64,000 nucleotides of DNA, taken from Akkermansia muciniphila. Its GTDB lineage: Bacteria > Verrucomicrobiota > Verrucomicrobiia > Verrucomicrobiales > Akkermansiaceae. How positions within the stretch are numbered: position 1 is the first letter of the stretch; the number at the start of each line of letters is the position of its first letter. The DNA is taken from contig CAMCIC010000009.1 in NCBI GenBank assembly GCA_945874895.1, positions 1-64,000 of the forward strand, read 5' to 3'. Positions 50,599-59,973 of the stretch are shown here, in pieces. The translations under genes were made by a program, and so were the position numbers. The notes below the pieces were generated by a model that was not told the origin of the DNA, ran no database searches, and worked only from the letters and a program-made list of their open reading frames with translations.

Positions 50599-52497
50599 TT
50601 ACTGCAGGAACAAAAATTCCGAGGACATCACCAGAGCTGATACAATATTGCGGATGCCGTTTTCGCCGGATGCGGTGATTTCTTCTTTCATCCAGCCCAT
50701 TTCCTCCGCGCTGGGGGGACGGTTGAGCACTGCCACATAGATGCGGCGGATTTTTTCTTCATCGGTCTTCGCGCCTTTCAATCCTTTGTAAAGGTGAGAA
50801 TCGGGATTGTTGACGAGTTGTCTTTGCACAAATCCGTTCATCAGAGAAAGCACCTGTCCCACGTTGGGATCGCGGCTGGCGCCTTCGACCACATCGCGTT
50901 CGGATTGGCCGAAGAGGTAGAGGAAATGCGAGCGCGGAGCGGGGGAAGGAAGTTCCGAGGCGCGCACCTGAGCATCATTGTTGTAGCGTTGCACAGCGTT
51001 CATCCCCATCATGGAATCGCTGCTACTGCTGCCACCGCCACCACTTTTGATCTCAGACATGAAGTGGGAGAAGTAATCACGCACTTCCTTTTCCGATTTC
51101 AGTGCCAAGACTTCTTTGGAAAGCTGAGGCATGGTTTTTGAGCCCACCAGCACGGGGCGGCCATTGAGATAGATGCGATCGTCGAGGCTGCGGATCGGCT
51201 TTTGATCCGGGTCTCCACCTGCTAGTGTGATCAGCGAATCCCAAATCTGCTCGGCGGTAAGGCGCTCGATCTTGCGACCGTGGAAGTCATCGCCGGTTTC
51301 AACGGTGGAAGGATTCGGGTTGGTGGCGAATTGGAAAGTTTTTGTCAGCATGAGGACGTGTTGGAAATCACGCAGGTTGTATTTGAGATCCATCATGGTC
51401 TGGACCAAATGCATCATCAGCTCGGGCGATTGGGTTTCTTTAGCCGCGATGAACTCATCGACAGGTTCGTAGAATCCTTTGCCCATGACGCGCTTCCACA
51501 TGCGGTTGGCGATCACGGAGGGGAACTGCTCGCCGTTTTTGGTCGTGACCCATTCCGCCATTTGTTTGCGTCCATCGTTTTCATCCTTTTTCTCGGACAT
51601 TCTGACACCTTTGCCGAAGGGAGTTTTGGCTCCCACCATCTCGCCTGGTTGGGCATCACGGTATTGGTAGTCGGATGGCAGGCTAATGCGCCCAGTGCCG
51701 CCACCGGACAAACTCATGCCGTAGACCTTATCCCACATGATTTGAGCGATGTTGTATTCTTGACCCATCGCGCGGCGGTCATCGCGCAATTCGTTCCATA
51801 GCGAAGTCATGTATCGCTGGTTCAGGGTGTCCTGACCGTGGGTGAAAGCAGCGAGTTCGTAAAAATCGTGGCGCTCGGTTTTTCCGAATGGGTCATCGTG
51901 GCACTGAGCGCATTCCATGCGTGAGCCCAGAAAGATCCGCATCGAATTCGCGAGATTGTCGAGTGGCATGCCGCGATCACGAGTGTAGTATCCCACTGCT
52001 GCTGTCTTTTGATCCCAGCCATCCCCTTCGGCGGAAAGCAACTGGTAAACGAACTGGTCCCATGGCATGTTGCTGGTGATCGCTGTGCGCACCCAGTGAC
52101 GGTAGGGTTCATTGTTGGCTGATGTGCCCATCCGTCCGTCTGCCAGACGCAAGAGATCGAAAGCCCAGTTGGTCATATGACTGGAGTAACCTTTGGAGCC
52201 GAGAAGATAGTTCACCAAGGCCTCGCGCTTGGTGGGATCTTCGATCTCCAGGAAAGCGCGCGCTTCCTCAATGGTGGGAATTCTGCCAACGCTTACAAGA
52301 AAGGCCCGACGCAGGAACGTGGCGTCATCGGTAACCTTGGGCACGGGAAGTTTTTTGAGGCGGTAGAAATTCGCCACGGCTTGGTCGATTTTCAGCGCTG
52401 CTTTTTTGAGTGCAGCTTGTTCCTCTTGTGGCGCAGGGGTTTCGGCAGCCGTCACGAGAAATGGAAGCAATGCGAAAACGAGGGTTAAGCGTTTCAT
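50599..52497 (-). CDS. DUF1549/DUF1553 secreted protein with a CxxCH motif
   Basis: The 632-residue protein has a signal peptide (MKRLTLVFALLPFLVTAAE), an N-terminal DUF1549 domain (FLRRAFLVSVGRIPTIEEAR), the segment MECAQCHDDPF at about 197 that is a CxxCH site for a possible heme, and a C-terminal DUF1553 domain (FPSVIANRMWKRVMGKGF, ERLTAEQIWDSL, RIYVAVLNRPPSAEEM). A Gly/Ser-rich linker (about 490-500) is inserted in the C-terminal part. The gene precedes the DUF1501 gene in one operon. Together with the facing PVC cytochrome gene they make a periplasmic redox or glycan-processing locus of unknown substrate. Confidence 0.9.
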   Translation of the reverse strand: MKRLTLVFALLPFLVTAAETPAPQEEQAALKKAALKIDQAVANFYRLKKLPVPKVTDDATFLRRAFLVSVGRIPTIEEARAFLEIEDPTKREALVNYLLGSKGYSSHMTNWAFDLLRLADGRMGTSANNEPYRHWVRTAITSNMPWDQFVYQLLSAEGDGWDQKTAAVGYYTRDRGMPLDNLANSMRIFLGSRMECAQCHDDPFGKTERHDFYELAAFTHGQDTLNQRYMTSLWNELRDDRRAMGQEYNIAQIMWDKVYGMSLSGGGTGRISLPSDYQYRDAQPGEMVGAKTPFGKGVRMSEKKDENDGRKQMAEWVTTKNGEQFPSVIANRMWKRVMGKGFYEPVDEFIAAKETQSPELMMHLVQTMMDLKYNLRDFQHVLMLTKTFQFATNPNPSTVETGDDFHGRKIERLTAEQIWDSLITLAGGDPDQKPIRSLDDRIYLNGRPVLVGSKTMPQLSKEVLALKSEKEVRDYFSHFMSEIKSGGGGSSSSDSMMGMNAVQRYNNDAQVRASELPSPAPRSHFLYLFGQSERDVVEGASRDPNVGQVLSLMNGFVQRQLVNNPDSHLYKGLKGAKTDEEKIRRIYVAVLNRPPSAEEMGWMKEEITASGENGIRNIVSALVMSSEFLFLQ

Positions 52498-52609
52498 AGT
52501 TTGGTAAGTCTATGTGCGGGGACTGGCGCGTCAATCTCATTTTTTGGCATCGCGCTTTTTGTGGCGCGTCCTGTTCAGTGGGATTGAATGATTGACCCGG
52601 TGTGCTGCG

Positions 52610-54778
52610 ATGCGTAAGGTGAAGTTACTTCGCATGAGTGCGCCCCGCATCATCCTCGCTTTGCTTCTGATCTGTCATCTCGCTGCGATGAGTGCGGAGT
52701 TGTCGGCTTCGCAGGAAACAACTCCTGTTCCAGATGGTGCGACGAATGACGCATCGATCAAAGGACTGAAAAATGCTCGCGTCATCAGTTTGGCGATTCC
52801 TGCTCCCAGGGGGCAAATTCTCGATCGCGAGGGGGAACCGCTGGCGCAAAACCGAGTCACGTATCAGTTGGCGCTGCAGTTTCCTCAATTCGAGAATGCA
52901 ACGCAGGAATACGTCGTTTCTTGGGCGCGCAAACGTTTCAGCGAGTTGAAAATTGTATGGCCCAAGCATGCGGAGAAGTCCGATGCAGAATTGTGGGCGC
53001 ATTACAAGGATCGGCGATGGTTGCCGCTTTATCTGAGCGGCTTCCTGACCAGCAACGCAGCGGCAGAAATATCGAAGAAAATGGGCAAGCGAGATGATCT
53101 GGTCCTCGTGCCGGTGTATTCGCGATACTATCCCGGCGGGTCCTTGGCGTCACACGTGATCGGTTACACGGGCAGTTCGGGTAAACTTCCGACGGGTCCG
53201 ATCAATTTCAACGATCCACTGTGGGAGCCTACCGAGGGCAAGGCGGGACTGGAGTTGCTTTACGAAAAGCAGCTTGCGGGAACTCCAGGCATGAAGCGCA
53301 TGCTATACAACAACGATGGTGTGAAGTTGTTAGAGGAGACGGTGCGCCGGCCCATCGCGGGAGGCAATTTGGTTACCACGATCAACAAACGTTGGCAGAC
53401 CCGGGCGGAATCCGTGCTTAAGGAGGGTTGTCAGCGCGGTGCCATGGTCGTGCTGGATGTTACTACCGGCGAGGTGCTTGTCATGGCTTCGCGGCCGGGT
53501 TTTGACCTGATGGAATTTGTGGGTGGCATCAGCACGACACGATTCAAGGAATTGAACGAGGATCCTTCCGCGCCGTTATTTGCTCGTGCCTTTGCCGCTC
53601 AATATCCACCCGCATCGACTTTCAAGGCGGTGGTCGGCCTCGCGGCGATGCAGGCAGGAACGATAAGCGAAGAGACGGCCATCTACGCTCCCGCCTACTT
53701 GGAATTTCCCGGCCACAAAGTGCGCAATGCCTCAGGCCGCGAAGAGGGCAGCATTGCCATCAAATATGCCATGGCGCGCTCTTGCAACACATGGTTCGCG
53801 CAAGTCGGGATCGACACCGGACCTAACACGTTTCTCGCCATGGCTCGCAAGCTAGGCTACGGCGAAAAAACGGGGCTGCCACTCGTCGGCGAAGCGCCCG
53901 GCCTTATCCCTACGAACGAATGGATGCTGTCCCATCACAAACGCCGATTCATGAATGGAGACACGGCCAACATGTCCATCGGACAAGGCGTGTTGCTCGC
54001 CACCCCGTTGCAGGTGGCGCAGGGCATGGCGGGCATGGCGAACGGGCAGGCCTTGCCGAAATTGCAATTGATCCGCCAAGTGCAGGACGGCAAGGGGCGG
54101 GTCGTTTCGCAATCAATGCCTGAAGTGCGGACCACACTTGGTGTCGGCGAAGAGGCCGTTCTCGCCGTTCATAAGGGCATGTGCGATGTGGTGAATTCCG
54201 GCTACGGCACGGGGCGTGCTGCGGCGATGGAGTGGACCACGATGTGTGGCAAAACCGGCACGGCTCAGTGGGGTCCTCCCTCCAAAAACCAACGTCTGGC
54301 GTGGTTTGCTGGATTTTTTCCATTCGATCACCCGCGCTTCGCCTATGCGGTCGTGTATGAAGGCCGCCCGAATCAGACCGTGAGCGGCGGTCGCATGGCA
54401 GCACCCATGGTTCAGGCGTTTTTCAATCCCCTTCGCAAGGAAATCGAGGAAATCATCACGCCTCCGAAAAAAGCCCTAGTGGTCGAAGATGTGAGCTCAC
54501 CAGCACTATGGCAAGGCGGTTCGATCCGCGCGATTCCCGTGAATCCCGATGACGAAAGCCTAGGAGTTCCCAAGGCGGTCCCTGTTCCTCTGGAAAATGT
54601 TCCTGCTGCTGATCCTCCTCCGGCCGCGATGGTGGTAGAGGGGGGCGATGGACCGGCTGAAAACGAAGAGAATGTTCCCGCTGAGGATGAGAAACCGGAA
54701 GGCGAAATCCGCCGCGCGATTCCCGTCGATGAAAACGCGGAAGAAACGGGCGATGAAATCGAATACACGCCGCAGTGA
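52610..54778 (+). CDS. Class B penicillin-binding protein (PBP2-type) with acidic C-terminal tail
   Basis: The 722-residue transpeptidase has a signal/anchor helix (SAPRIILALLLICHLAAMSA), the PBP dimerisation domain (RGQILDREGEPLAQNRVTYQ, then YYPGGSLASHVIGYTG) and the penicillin-binding domain. The active-site motifs are PPASTFK (about 335, SxxK), SCN (about 389, SxN) and CGKTGTA (about 546, KTG). It crosslinks peptidoglycan, probably in elongation like MrdA. Past the domain it has about 100 residues rich in Glu, Pro and Asp, unusual for the family. Start choices are ATG 52610, TTG 52592 or ATG 52634; 52610 gives basic residues before the helix. No rodA or mreC gene is beside it. Confidence 0.88.
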   Translation: MRKVKLLRMSAPRIILALLLICHLAAMSAELSASQETTPVPDGATNDASIKGLKNARVISLAIPAPRGQILDREGEPLAQNRVTYQLALQFPQFENATQEYVVSWARKRFSELKIVWPKHAEKSDAELWAHYKDRRWLPLYLSGFLTSNAAAEISKKMGKRDDLVLVPVYSRYYPGGSLASHVIGYTGSSGKLPTGPINFNDPLWEPTEGKAGLELLYEKQLAGTPGMKRMLYNNDGVKLLEETVRRPIAGGNLVTTINKRWQTRAESVLKEGCQRGAMVVLDVTTGEVLVMASRPGFDLMEFVGGISTTRFKELNEDPSAPLFARAFAAQYPPASTFKAVVGLAAMQAGTISEETAIYAPAYLEFPGHKVRNASGREEGSIAIKYAMARSCNTWFAQVGIDTGPNTFLAMARKLGYGEKTGLPLVGEAPGLIPTNEWMLSHHKRRFMNGDTANMSIGQGVLLATPLQVAQGMAGMANGQALPKLQLIRQVQDGKGRVVSQSMPEVRTTLGVGEEAVLAVHKGMCDVVNSGYGTGRAAAMEWTTMCGKTGTAQWGPPSKNQRLAWFAGFFPFDHPRFAYAVVYEGRPNQTVSGGRMAAPMVQAFFNPLRKEIEEIITPPKKALVVEDVSSPALWQGGSIRAIPVNPDDESLGVPKAVPVPLENVPAADPPPAAMVVEGGDGPAENEENVPAEDEKPEGEIRRAIPVDENAEETGDEIEYTPQ

Positions 54779-54792
54779 TCCATCGTTTTTTC

Positions 54793-54821
54793 TTGATTAG
54801 TGATATAAGTCAACGTATTGT
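54793..54821 (+). promoter_or_regulatory. Predicted leaderless promoter of the AddB-like gene
   Basis: TTGATT (54793-54798), 17 bases, TATTGT (54816-54821), then 6 bases to the ATG at 54828. The region is AT-rich against its surroundings. Confidence 0.45.
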
Positions 54822-54827
54822 TTTTGT

Positions 54828-57620
54828 ATGCATCGTATTTTTGTTGGTTGGGATCGTCCTGTGGTCGAGACAGCAGCGGAATGGCTGTGGGCTCGGCGTG
54901 ATCAACTCGGCACGATGTGCGTGGTGACGCCTACCGCTCAAGCGGGACGAAGGTTGCAGGAAGCGGTGGCGGATTGTGCCGCGCGCGAGGGTAAAGCGGT
55001 GCTAGGATTGCGCACCGTGACGCCGGCTTTTTTCATCAAGGGACACGAACCGGACATGGCCGATGACACCGTCGAGTTGCTCGCTTGGATGGAAGTGCTT
55101 GAGTCGATCGATGATTGGTCGCCTTACGTCGCGGCATTTCCTCACGAATGGGATACCGATGAAGGAAAGGGATGGTCGCGTGGGTTGGCGCAGTCGCTCA
55201 TGGAATTGCGCTATCATTTGCAGGAAGCGGGCAGCACGATTCTCGATGCGTCGCAGCGGATGCAATCGCATGCCGATGCCCCTCGTTGGCAGGCACTGGC
55301 GATGCTCGAAAAAGAGGTGGAAGCACTCTTGCGCCGGTGGTCGCTGCGCAGTCGCACGGCCTGTTTGCAAGGACGTTTGGCGCAGGAGACCGCTCCCGCG
55401 CTGCCAAACGATTGCTCGCAATTGATCCTGGTTGGTGTGACCGAGACGACGCCAATGGTGGCGCGTCTGTGGCAACGGATGCCGACGGCGATCGCTTTGA
55501 TCGCCGCGCCGCCAGAAGAGGCCCAAAGGTTTGATGCTACGGGATTTCCTGATTTGTCATGGTGTCAGAGCGGGCAGGAGTTTCCGGGAAGAAACGGCAT
55601 CGAGGGACAAGTCCACGTCGTGGCGGACATTCGTCAGCTCGCGGAAAAAGCAGTGGAGTGCGTGGCCGTGCGCGGGCATTCATCCGATCAGGTGATGCTT
55701 GCGACCTGCGATCCTTCTTTTGGCGGACCCTTGGCTGGCGCCATGGAGCGCGCGGGTTGGCCGGTGTTCGATCCTGCTTCCACATCCTCAGGCCTGAGCT
55801 GGCGCACGTGGTTGAGGCATTGGCAACGCTGGCTTAGTGCGCCCAGCTTGGGGGTCGTGGCGGAAATGGCTGGCTTTCACGAAACAGAAAACCTCACGGG
55901 TGGCAGCACGCTCCCATGGCTTCGTACTCTGGGGATTCTTCGCGACCAATGCGTGGTGGATACCATTGATGACATTCATCGGTTCATCGACTCCCATTCG
56001 CTGCCGCGACTGGTGAGTGAGGCACAGGCGCGCGCTTTGCTTGCTGCATTGGATCCATTGCAGCGTTGGCGCGCGGAGTTTTACCAGAATGGTTGCTGCG
56101 TGACCCTGATTCGATTGATCGAGCGCTGGCAATCGGATCCGCAGTGCGGGGCGGACGCGATGGAGATGATGCCACTATTGGAACAATGGTCGTTATGGGA
56201 AAAGCACCTCGGCTATGATGCCGCGCTTTGGTTGCAATTGTTTTGTGACCGCTTGCCGCCGCCTCCGATGGAGCTACCGGAGGCTCGCGCCTTGGATGTG
56301 GAAGGCTGGTTGGAAATCGCTTTTCACCGGGCGGAACACTTGTTGATTTGCGGCATGAGCGATCAGTTCATCCCAGCTGCGTGTGGAGGCGAGCCATGGC
56401 TCAACCACGCGAATCGTGCCATGTTGGGCCTCAACGCTGATGACCGCCGCGAAGCGCGCGATGCCTATCTGTATCGCGCGATGATCGAAGCGCATCGTGC
56501 GCGTGGTAGCATCGACATCCTTCTCAGCAAATCTCATGACCAAGGCGCCATGACGTTGCCATCCCGTCTGTTGCTGCGTGCCAAAGGACAGGAATTGGCT
56601 GCGCGCGTGGCCCATCTATTCGCCGAACTGCCCACGGCGGACTCTCAGTTGACTTGGCAGTGTGATGGGCAGTGGCAACCGCGTTTCGTAGAATTGCCTC
56701 AGGAAAAGGAAGGGGTCCGCAAGTTGTCGGTTACGGCACTCCGCGACTATCTCAGCTGCCCCTATCGTTTTTATCTTCGGCACGGTTTGCGAATGAACCA
56801 ACGAGATGGCGACCGAGGCGAGTGGAATCATCGCGATTTCGGCAACCTTTTTCATGAGGTGCTGGAAAACTGGGGTCGAGATGAGTCGGCACGCGATCTA
56901 TCGGATGCGGTCGAATTGAAAAATGTCTGGCAAGCACAATTCGATCATTTGCTCCTGAAACGATACGGGGACTCTCCCAACCTCGCGATCCAAATTCAGG
57001 CCGCGGCCTTGCGGCAACGACTCGAGTGGCTGGCTGAGCAGCAGGCTCAGCATCGCGCCGCGGGGTGGCAGGTGCTAGCAGTGGAGACACCGTTTCTTTT
57101 GCCATGGCCAAACATTCAGGTCAGCGGAAAAGTCGACCGCATCGATTTCCATGCCGGTCGTGAAGAATACATTATGTGGGACTACAAAACCGGATCAGTA
57201 AAAAAACAAGTCGGACAATCGCACCTTGTCGGCGTCTCGGCGAAGTCAGTGATTCCCGCCCATCTTGCGGAGGATGAAAGACTTTTTTGGACTGATGAAA
57301 AAGGAAAACGCCACAGGTGGACCAACCTGCAACTCCCGCTGTATGCCGTTGCCGGATTGACGCCTAAGCCGCCGATGGTCGGGTTCATCACGATAGGCGA
57401 TGCCCGCGACAATGTCTCGTATTCACTTTGGGAGGGATTTGATCAGAGCATCGCGGATGCTGCGGTGGACTGCGCGCAATGGCTACTCGATCTCATTGAC
57501 CGGCGTCATTTTTGGCCGCCTAACGAAAAGAGTCTGCCAACGGAGTTCGATATTCTATCTTGTGGGAGCGATCTGCGTCAGATGTCCGCTGAATTGCTTG
57601 CGCGACACGAGGAAGCTTGA
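54828..57620 (+). CDS. AddB-like protein: inactive helicase core plus PD-(D/E)XK nuclease
   Basis: The 930-residue protein resembles the AddB/RexB subunit of recombinational repair nucleases. The N-terminal part follows the UvrD-like fold but has no Walker A loop where one would be expected (VVTPTAQAGRRLQEAV), as in AddB forms without ATPase activity. The C-terminal nuclease domain is clear: LSVTALRDYLSCPYRFYL (about 633), FGNLFHEVLENW, GKVDRIDF (about 766, the Asp), WDYKTGS (about 783, the Asp-x-Lys) and LQLPLYAVAG. The usual partner AddA is not in the window. It should process double-strand DNA ends in the cytoplasm. An ATG start fused to its promoter suggests a leaderless mRNA. Confidence 0.85.
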   Translation: MHRIFVGWDRPVVETAAEWLWARRDQLGTMCVVTPTAQAGRRLQEAVADCAAREGKAVLGLRTVTPAFFIKGHEPDMADDTVELLAWMEVLESIDDWSPYVAAFPHEWDTDEGKGWSRGLAQSLMELRYHLQEAGSTILDASQRMQSHADAPRWQALAMLEKEVEALLRRWSLRSRTACLQGRLAQETAPALPNDCSQLILVGVTETTPMVARLWQRMPTAIALIAAPPEEAQRFDATGFPDLSWCQSGQEFPGRNGIEGQVHVVADIRQLAEKAVECVAVRGHSSDQVMLATCDPSFGGPLAGAMERAGWPVFDPASTSSGLSWRTWLRHWQRWLSAPSLGVVAEMAGFHETENLTGGSTLPWLRTLGILRDQCVVDTIDDIHRFIDSHSLPRLVSEAQARALLAALDPLQRWRAEFYQNGCCVTLIRLIERWQSDPQCGADAMEMMPLLEQWSLWEKHLGYDAALWLQLFCDRLPPPPMELPEARALDVEGWLEIAFHRAEHLLICGMSDQFIPAACGGEPWLNHANRAMLGLNADDRREARDAYLYRAMIEAHRARGSIDILLSKSHDQGAMTLPSRLLLRAKGQELAARVAHLFAELPTADSQLTWQCDGQWQPRFVELPQEKEGVRKLSVTALRDYLSCPYRFYLRHGLRMNQRDGDRGEWNHRDFGNLFHEVLENWGRDESARDLSDAVELKNVWQAQFDHLLLKRYGDSPNLAIQIQAAALRQRLEWLAEQQAQHRAAGWQVLAVETPFLLPWPNIQVSGKVDRIDFHAGREEYIMWDYKTGSVKKQVGQSHLVGVSAKSVIPAHLAEDERLFWTDEKGKRHRWTNLQLPLYAVAGLTPKPPMVGFITIGDARDNVSYSLWEGFDQSIADAAVDCAQWLLDLIDRRHFWPPNEKSLPTEFDILSCGSDLRQMSAELLARHEEA

Positions 57621-57741
57621 TCGCAAGCGATGCGTGCATTCATCAAGATGGAACAAAGAGGGATGGGGTCTCCGTCAAAACCACAAAGGACAGATGTAAG
57701 GAGCACACGCAGCGGTTCACGAAATTTTCACGCATCCGCTC

Positions 57742-57769
57742 TTGCGATTTTCGGTGCAAACGGAATGAT
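57742..57769 (+). promoter_or_regulatory. Predicted leaderless promoter of the DedA gene
   Basis: TTGCGA (57742-57747), 16 bases, AATGAT (57764-57769), then 6 bases to the GTG at 57776. The fixed 6-base distance supports this GTG as the start. Confidence 0.4.
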
Positions 57770-57775
57770 GAGCGG

Positions 57776-58417
57776 GTGAAGGACATACTTGATTACTTTT
57801 TGCACCTCGACGCGAGACTGGTCGATTTAGTGAAAACCTATCCTCTGTGGATCTACGGGATTTTGTTTGCCATCATTTTTTGCGAGACTGGGCTGGTGGT
57901 GACTCCGTTCTTGCCAGGTGATTCTCTGTTGTTTGCGGTGGGCGCCGTCTCGCAAAAGACCTCACTGAATCTCTGGTACTGCGGTGGTCTCATGTTGGTT
58001 GCCGCCATCATGGGGGACATTGTGAACTATGGGATCGGTCGTACGGCCGGGCGCTGGATGATGAATACATTTCCGCGCATCGTAAAAAAAGAATACATTG
58101 ATAAAACTCACAAGTTTTTCGAGCAATATGGTGGCAAGACCATCATCATCGCAAGGTTCGTTCCCATTGTCCGCACCTTCGCTCCCTTTGTTGCGGGCAT
58201 GGGTCACATGGAGGCGCGAAAATTCATGTCCTTCAATGTCACAGGCGCCGTCCTATGGGTGGGGCTGCTCATTCCCGCGGGGCGTTTTTTCGGCCGCATA
58301 CCCGTGGTGGAGGAAAACTTTGAGCTGGTAGTGTTTGGCATCATCGGTTTTTCCCTATTGCCCATGGTGATCGAATTTCTCAAATACAAACTTACCCGCT
58401 CATCGAATCCTTCCTGA
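57776..58417 (+). CDS. DedA family membrane protein (VTT domain)
   Basis: The 213-residue protein has about five membrane segments and the DedA/VTT signatures: FCETGLVVTPFLPGDSLLFA near residue 40, GDIVNYGIGRTAGRW, and FEQYGGKTIIIARFVPIVRT with FAPFVAGMGHM. DedA proteins move lipid carriers such as undecaprenyl phosphate or help keep the membrane potential. I chose the GTG at 57776 because it gives the family length (about 200-220) and has the leaderless -10 spacing; the frame runs back to ATG 57617, but those 53 residues are Cys/Arg-rich and look non-coding. Confidence 0.9.
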   Translation: MKDILDYFLHLDARLVDLVKTYPLWIYGILFAIIFCETGLVVTPFLPGDSLLFAVGAVSQKTSLNLWYCGGLMLVAAIMGDIVNYGIGRTAGRWMMNTFPRIVKKEYIDKTHKFFEQYGGKTIIIARFVPIVRTFAPFVAGMGHMEARKFMSFNVTGAVLWVGLLIPAGRFFGRIPVVEENFELVVFGIIGFSLLPMVIEFLKYKLTRSSNPS

Positions 58418-58526
58418 GGGAGATCGGGTTGCCCGAGCCTCGATGGTCTACCCCGCTTGCCGGAGGCACGTTTCGTGATTTTCTGATTCTCAAACGCGCG
58501 CTTTTGCGTTATCGATCTGCACCACC

Positions 58527-59930
58527 ATGCAAACCACTGTAGGTCTCATCTCTCTCGGCTGCGCCAAAAATCTCATCGACTCGGAAGTCATGATCGGCCA
58601 CCTCGCCCAAGCAGGCATGGCGTTGACGCCCGATGCCGACCTCGCAGACGTGCTGATCATCAATACCTGCTCGTTCATCGACATGGCCAAGACCGAGTCG
58701 GTCAACGCGATTTTCGAAGCGGTCAAGGAGCGTGCTGAAAACGAGGAGCGCGCGCGCCAGAAGATCATCGTGGCCGGTTGTCTTTCCCAGCGCTTTGCCA
58801 AAGACCTACCGGGCATCATGCCGGAGGTAGACGCCTTCATCGGCCTGGACCAAATCACCAAGGTAGCGCCCATCATTGAAAACCTGCTAGGAAAAGAAAA
58901 TGCCGATGAGGTCCAAAAAACCGAAGGCCCGGCAGCGACGGAGGATCCGCGGGATTTCGTCACCCTCAAGCCGCAATACATTCCGGATTACTCGACGCCC
59001 CGCATGCGATTGACACCGGATCACTTCGCCTACGTGAAAATCGCCGAGGGCTGCAATCACACCTGCACGTTTTGCATCATCCCACAAATCCGCGGTCGCC
59101 ATCGCTCACGCACGCAGGAGTCGGTGGTAAATGAAGTGAAAGCACTGGTGGCTTCCGGCGTGAAGGAAATCAATCTCATTTCCCAGGATACCACGTATTT
59201 CGGCATGGACTTGTGGGACGAAGCTCGCCCGAAGCCCAATTCTCCTGTCGATTCTTCCAAAGGTCACTCACTGGCGACCTTGTTGCGTGAACTGAATGAG
59301 ATCCCCGGCGATTTCTGGATTCGTTTGCTTTATACTCACCCCGCCCACTGGAGCGACGAATTGATTCAAACGATTGCCCAGTGTGACAAGGTTGCGAAGT
59401 ATGTGGACATCCCGCTGCAGCACATCTCTGATCGTATGCTGACAGCGATGAAACGCGTGACGTCCGGCGACTACATTCGCGATCTGCTGCGCCGCATGCG
59501 TGCGGGGATTCCTGGAATTGGCATTCGTACTACGTTCATCGTAGGTTTTCCTGGGGAAACGGAAGAAGATTTCCAAGAGCTCTTGGAATTCATCGAGGAG
59601 TTCCGCTTCGAGCGCGCCGGCGTTTTTTCCTATTCCAAAGAAGAAGGAACACGCGCCAACAAGATGGACGGGCATATCCATCATGCAACGAAAAAATCTC
59701 GTTGGAGCCGCGCGATGAAAGCGCTCCAGCGCATCGCCAGCGAGGTCAATCAAGAGCAAGTCGGCAAAACCGTCAAAGTCCTTGTTGAACAACCTGGGGT
59801 TGCTCGCACCGAGTGGGATGCTCCAGAAATCGATGGCTCCGTTCACGTGCCCGAGGACATTCCAGTAGGCACCTTTACCGAGGTCACCATCAAGGATTGG
59901 CGCGGCTACGATCTGGTGGCGGCACGGTAA
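58527..59930 (+). CDS. rimO: Ribosomal protein S12 methylthiotransferase
   Basis: The 467-residue radical-SAM enzyme adds a methylthio group to Asp of ribosomal protein S12. The UPF0004 domain has SLGCAKNLIDSE (typical of RimO rather than MiaB), NTCSFID and AGCLSQRF, with the three Cys of the auxiliary cluster. The radical-SAM cluster motif is EGCNHTCTFCIIPQIRG (CxxxCxxC). Later blocks GIRTTFIVGFPGETEEDF and a TRAM domain at the C-terminus (VLVEQPG ... DWRGYDLVA) complete it. It is monocistronic. The leader before the ATG (ATCTGCACCACC) has no Shine-Dalgarno site. Confidence 0.96.
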   Translation: MQTTVGLISLGCAKNLIDSEVMIGHLAQAGMALTPDADLADVLIINTCSFIDMAKTESVNAIFEAVKERAENEERARQKIIVAGCLSQRFAKDLPGIMPEVDAFIGLDQITKVAPIIENLLGKENADEVQKTEGPAATEDPRDFVTLKPQYIPDYSTPRMRLTPDHFAYVKIAEGCNHTCTFCIIPQIRGRHRSRTQESVVNEVKALVASGVKEINLISQDTTYFGMDLWDEARPKPNSPVDSSKGHSLATLLRELNEIPGDFWIRLLYTHPAHWSDELIQTIAQCDKVAKYVDIPLQHISDRMLTAMKRVTSGDYIRDLLRRMRAGIPGIGIRTTFIVGFPGETEEDFQELLEFIEEFRFERAGVFSYSKEEGTRANKMDGHIHHATKKSRWSRAMKALQRIASEVNQEQVGKTVKVLVEQPGVARTEWDAPEIDGSVHVPEDIPVGTFTEVTIKDWRGYDLVAAR

Positions 59931-59973
59931 ATCCTTGCGTTTTTGCTCTGATGGGTCAGCATGCAATTCTCGT

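Noticed and set aside
58425-58435. Short CGGG-TTG-CCCG hairpin after the DedA gene
   Set aside because: The stem has only four pairs and no T-run follows, so it is too weak to call a terminator.
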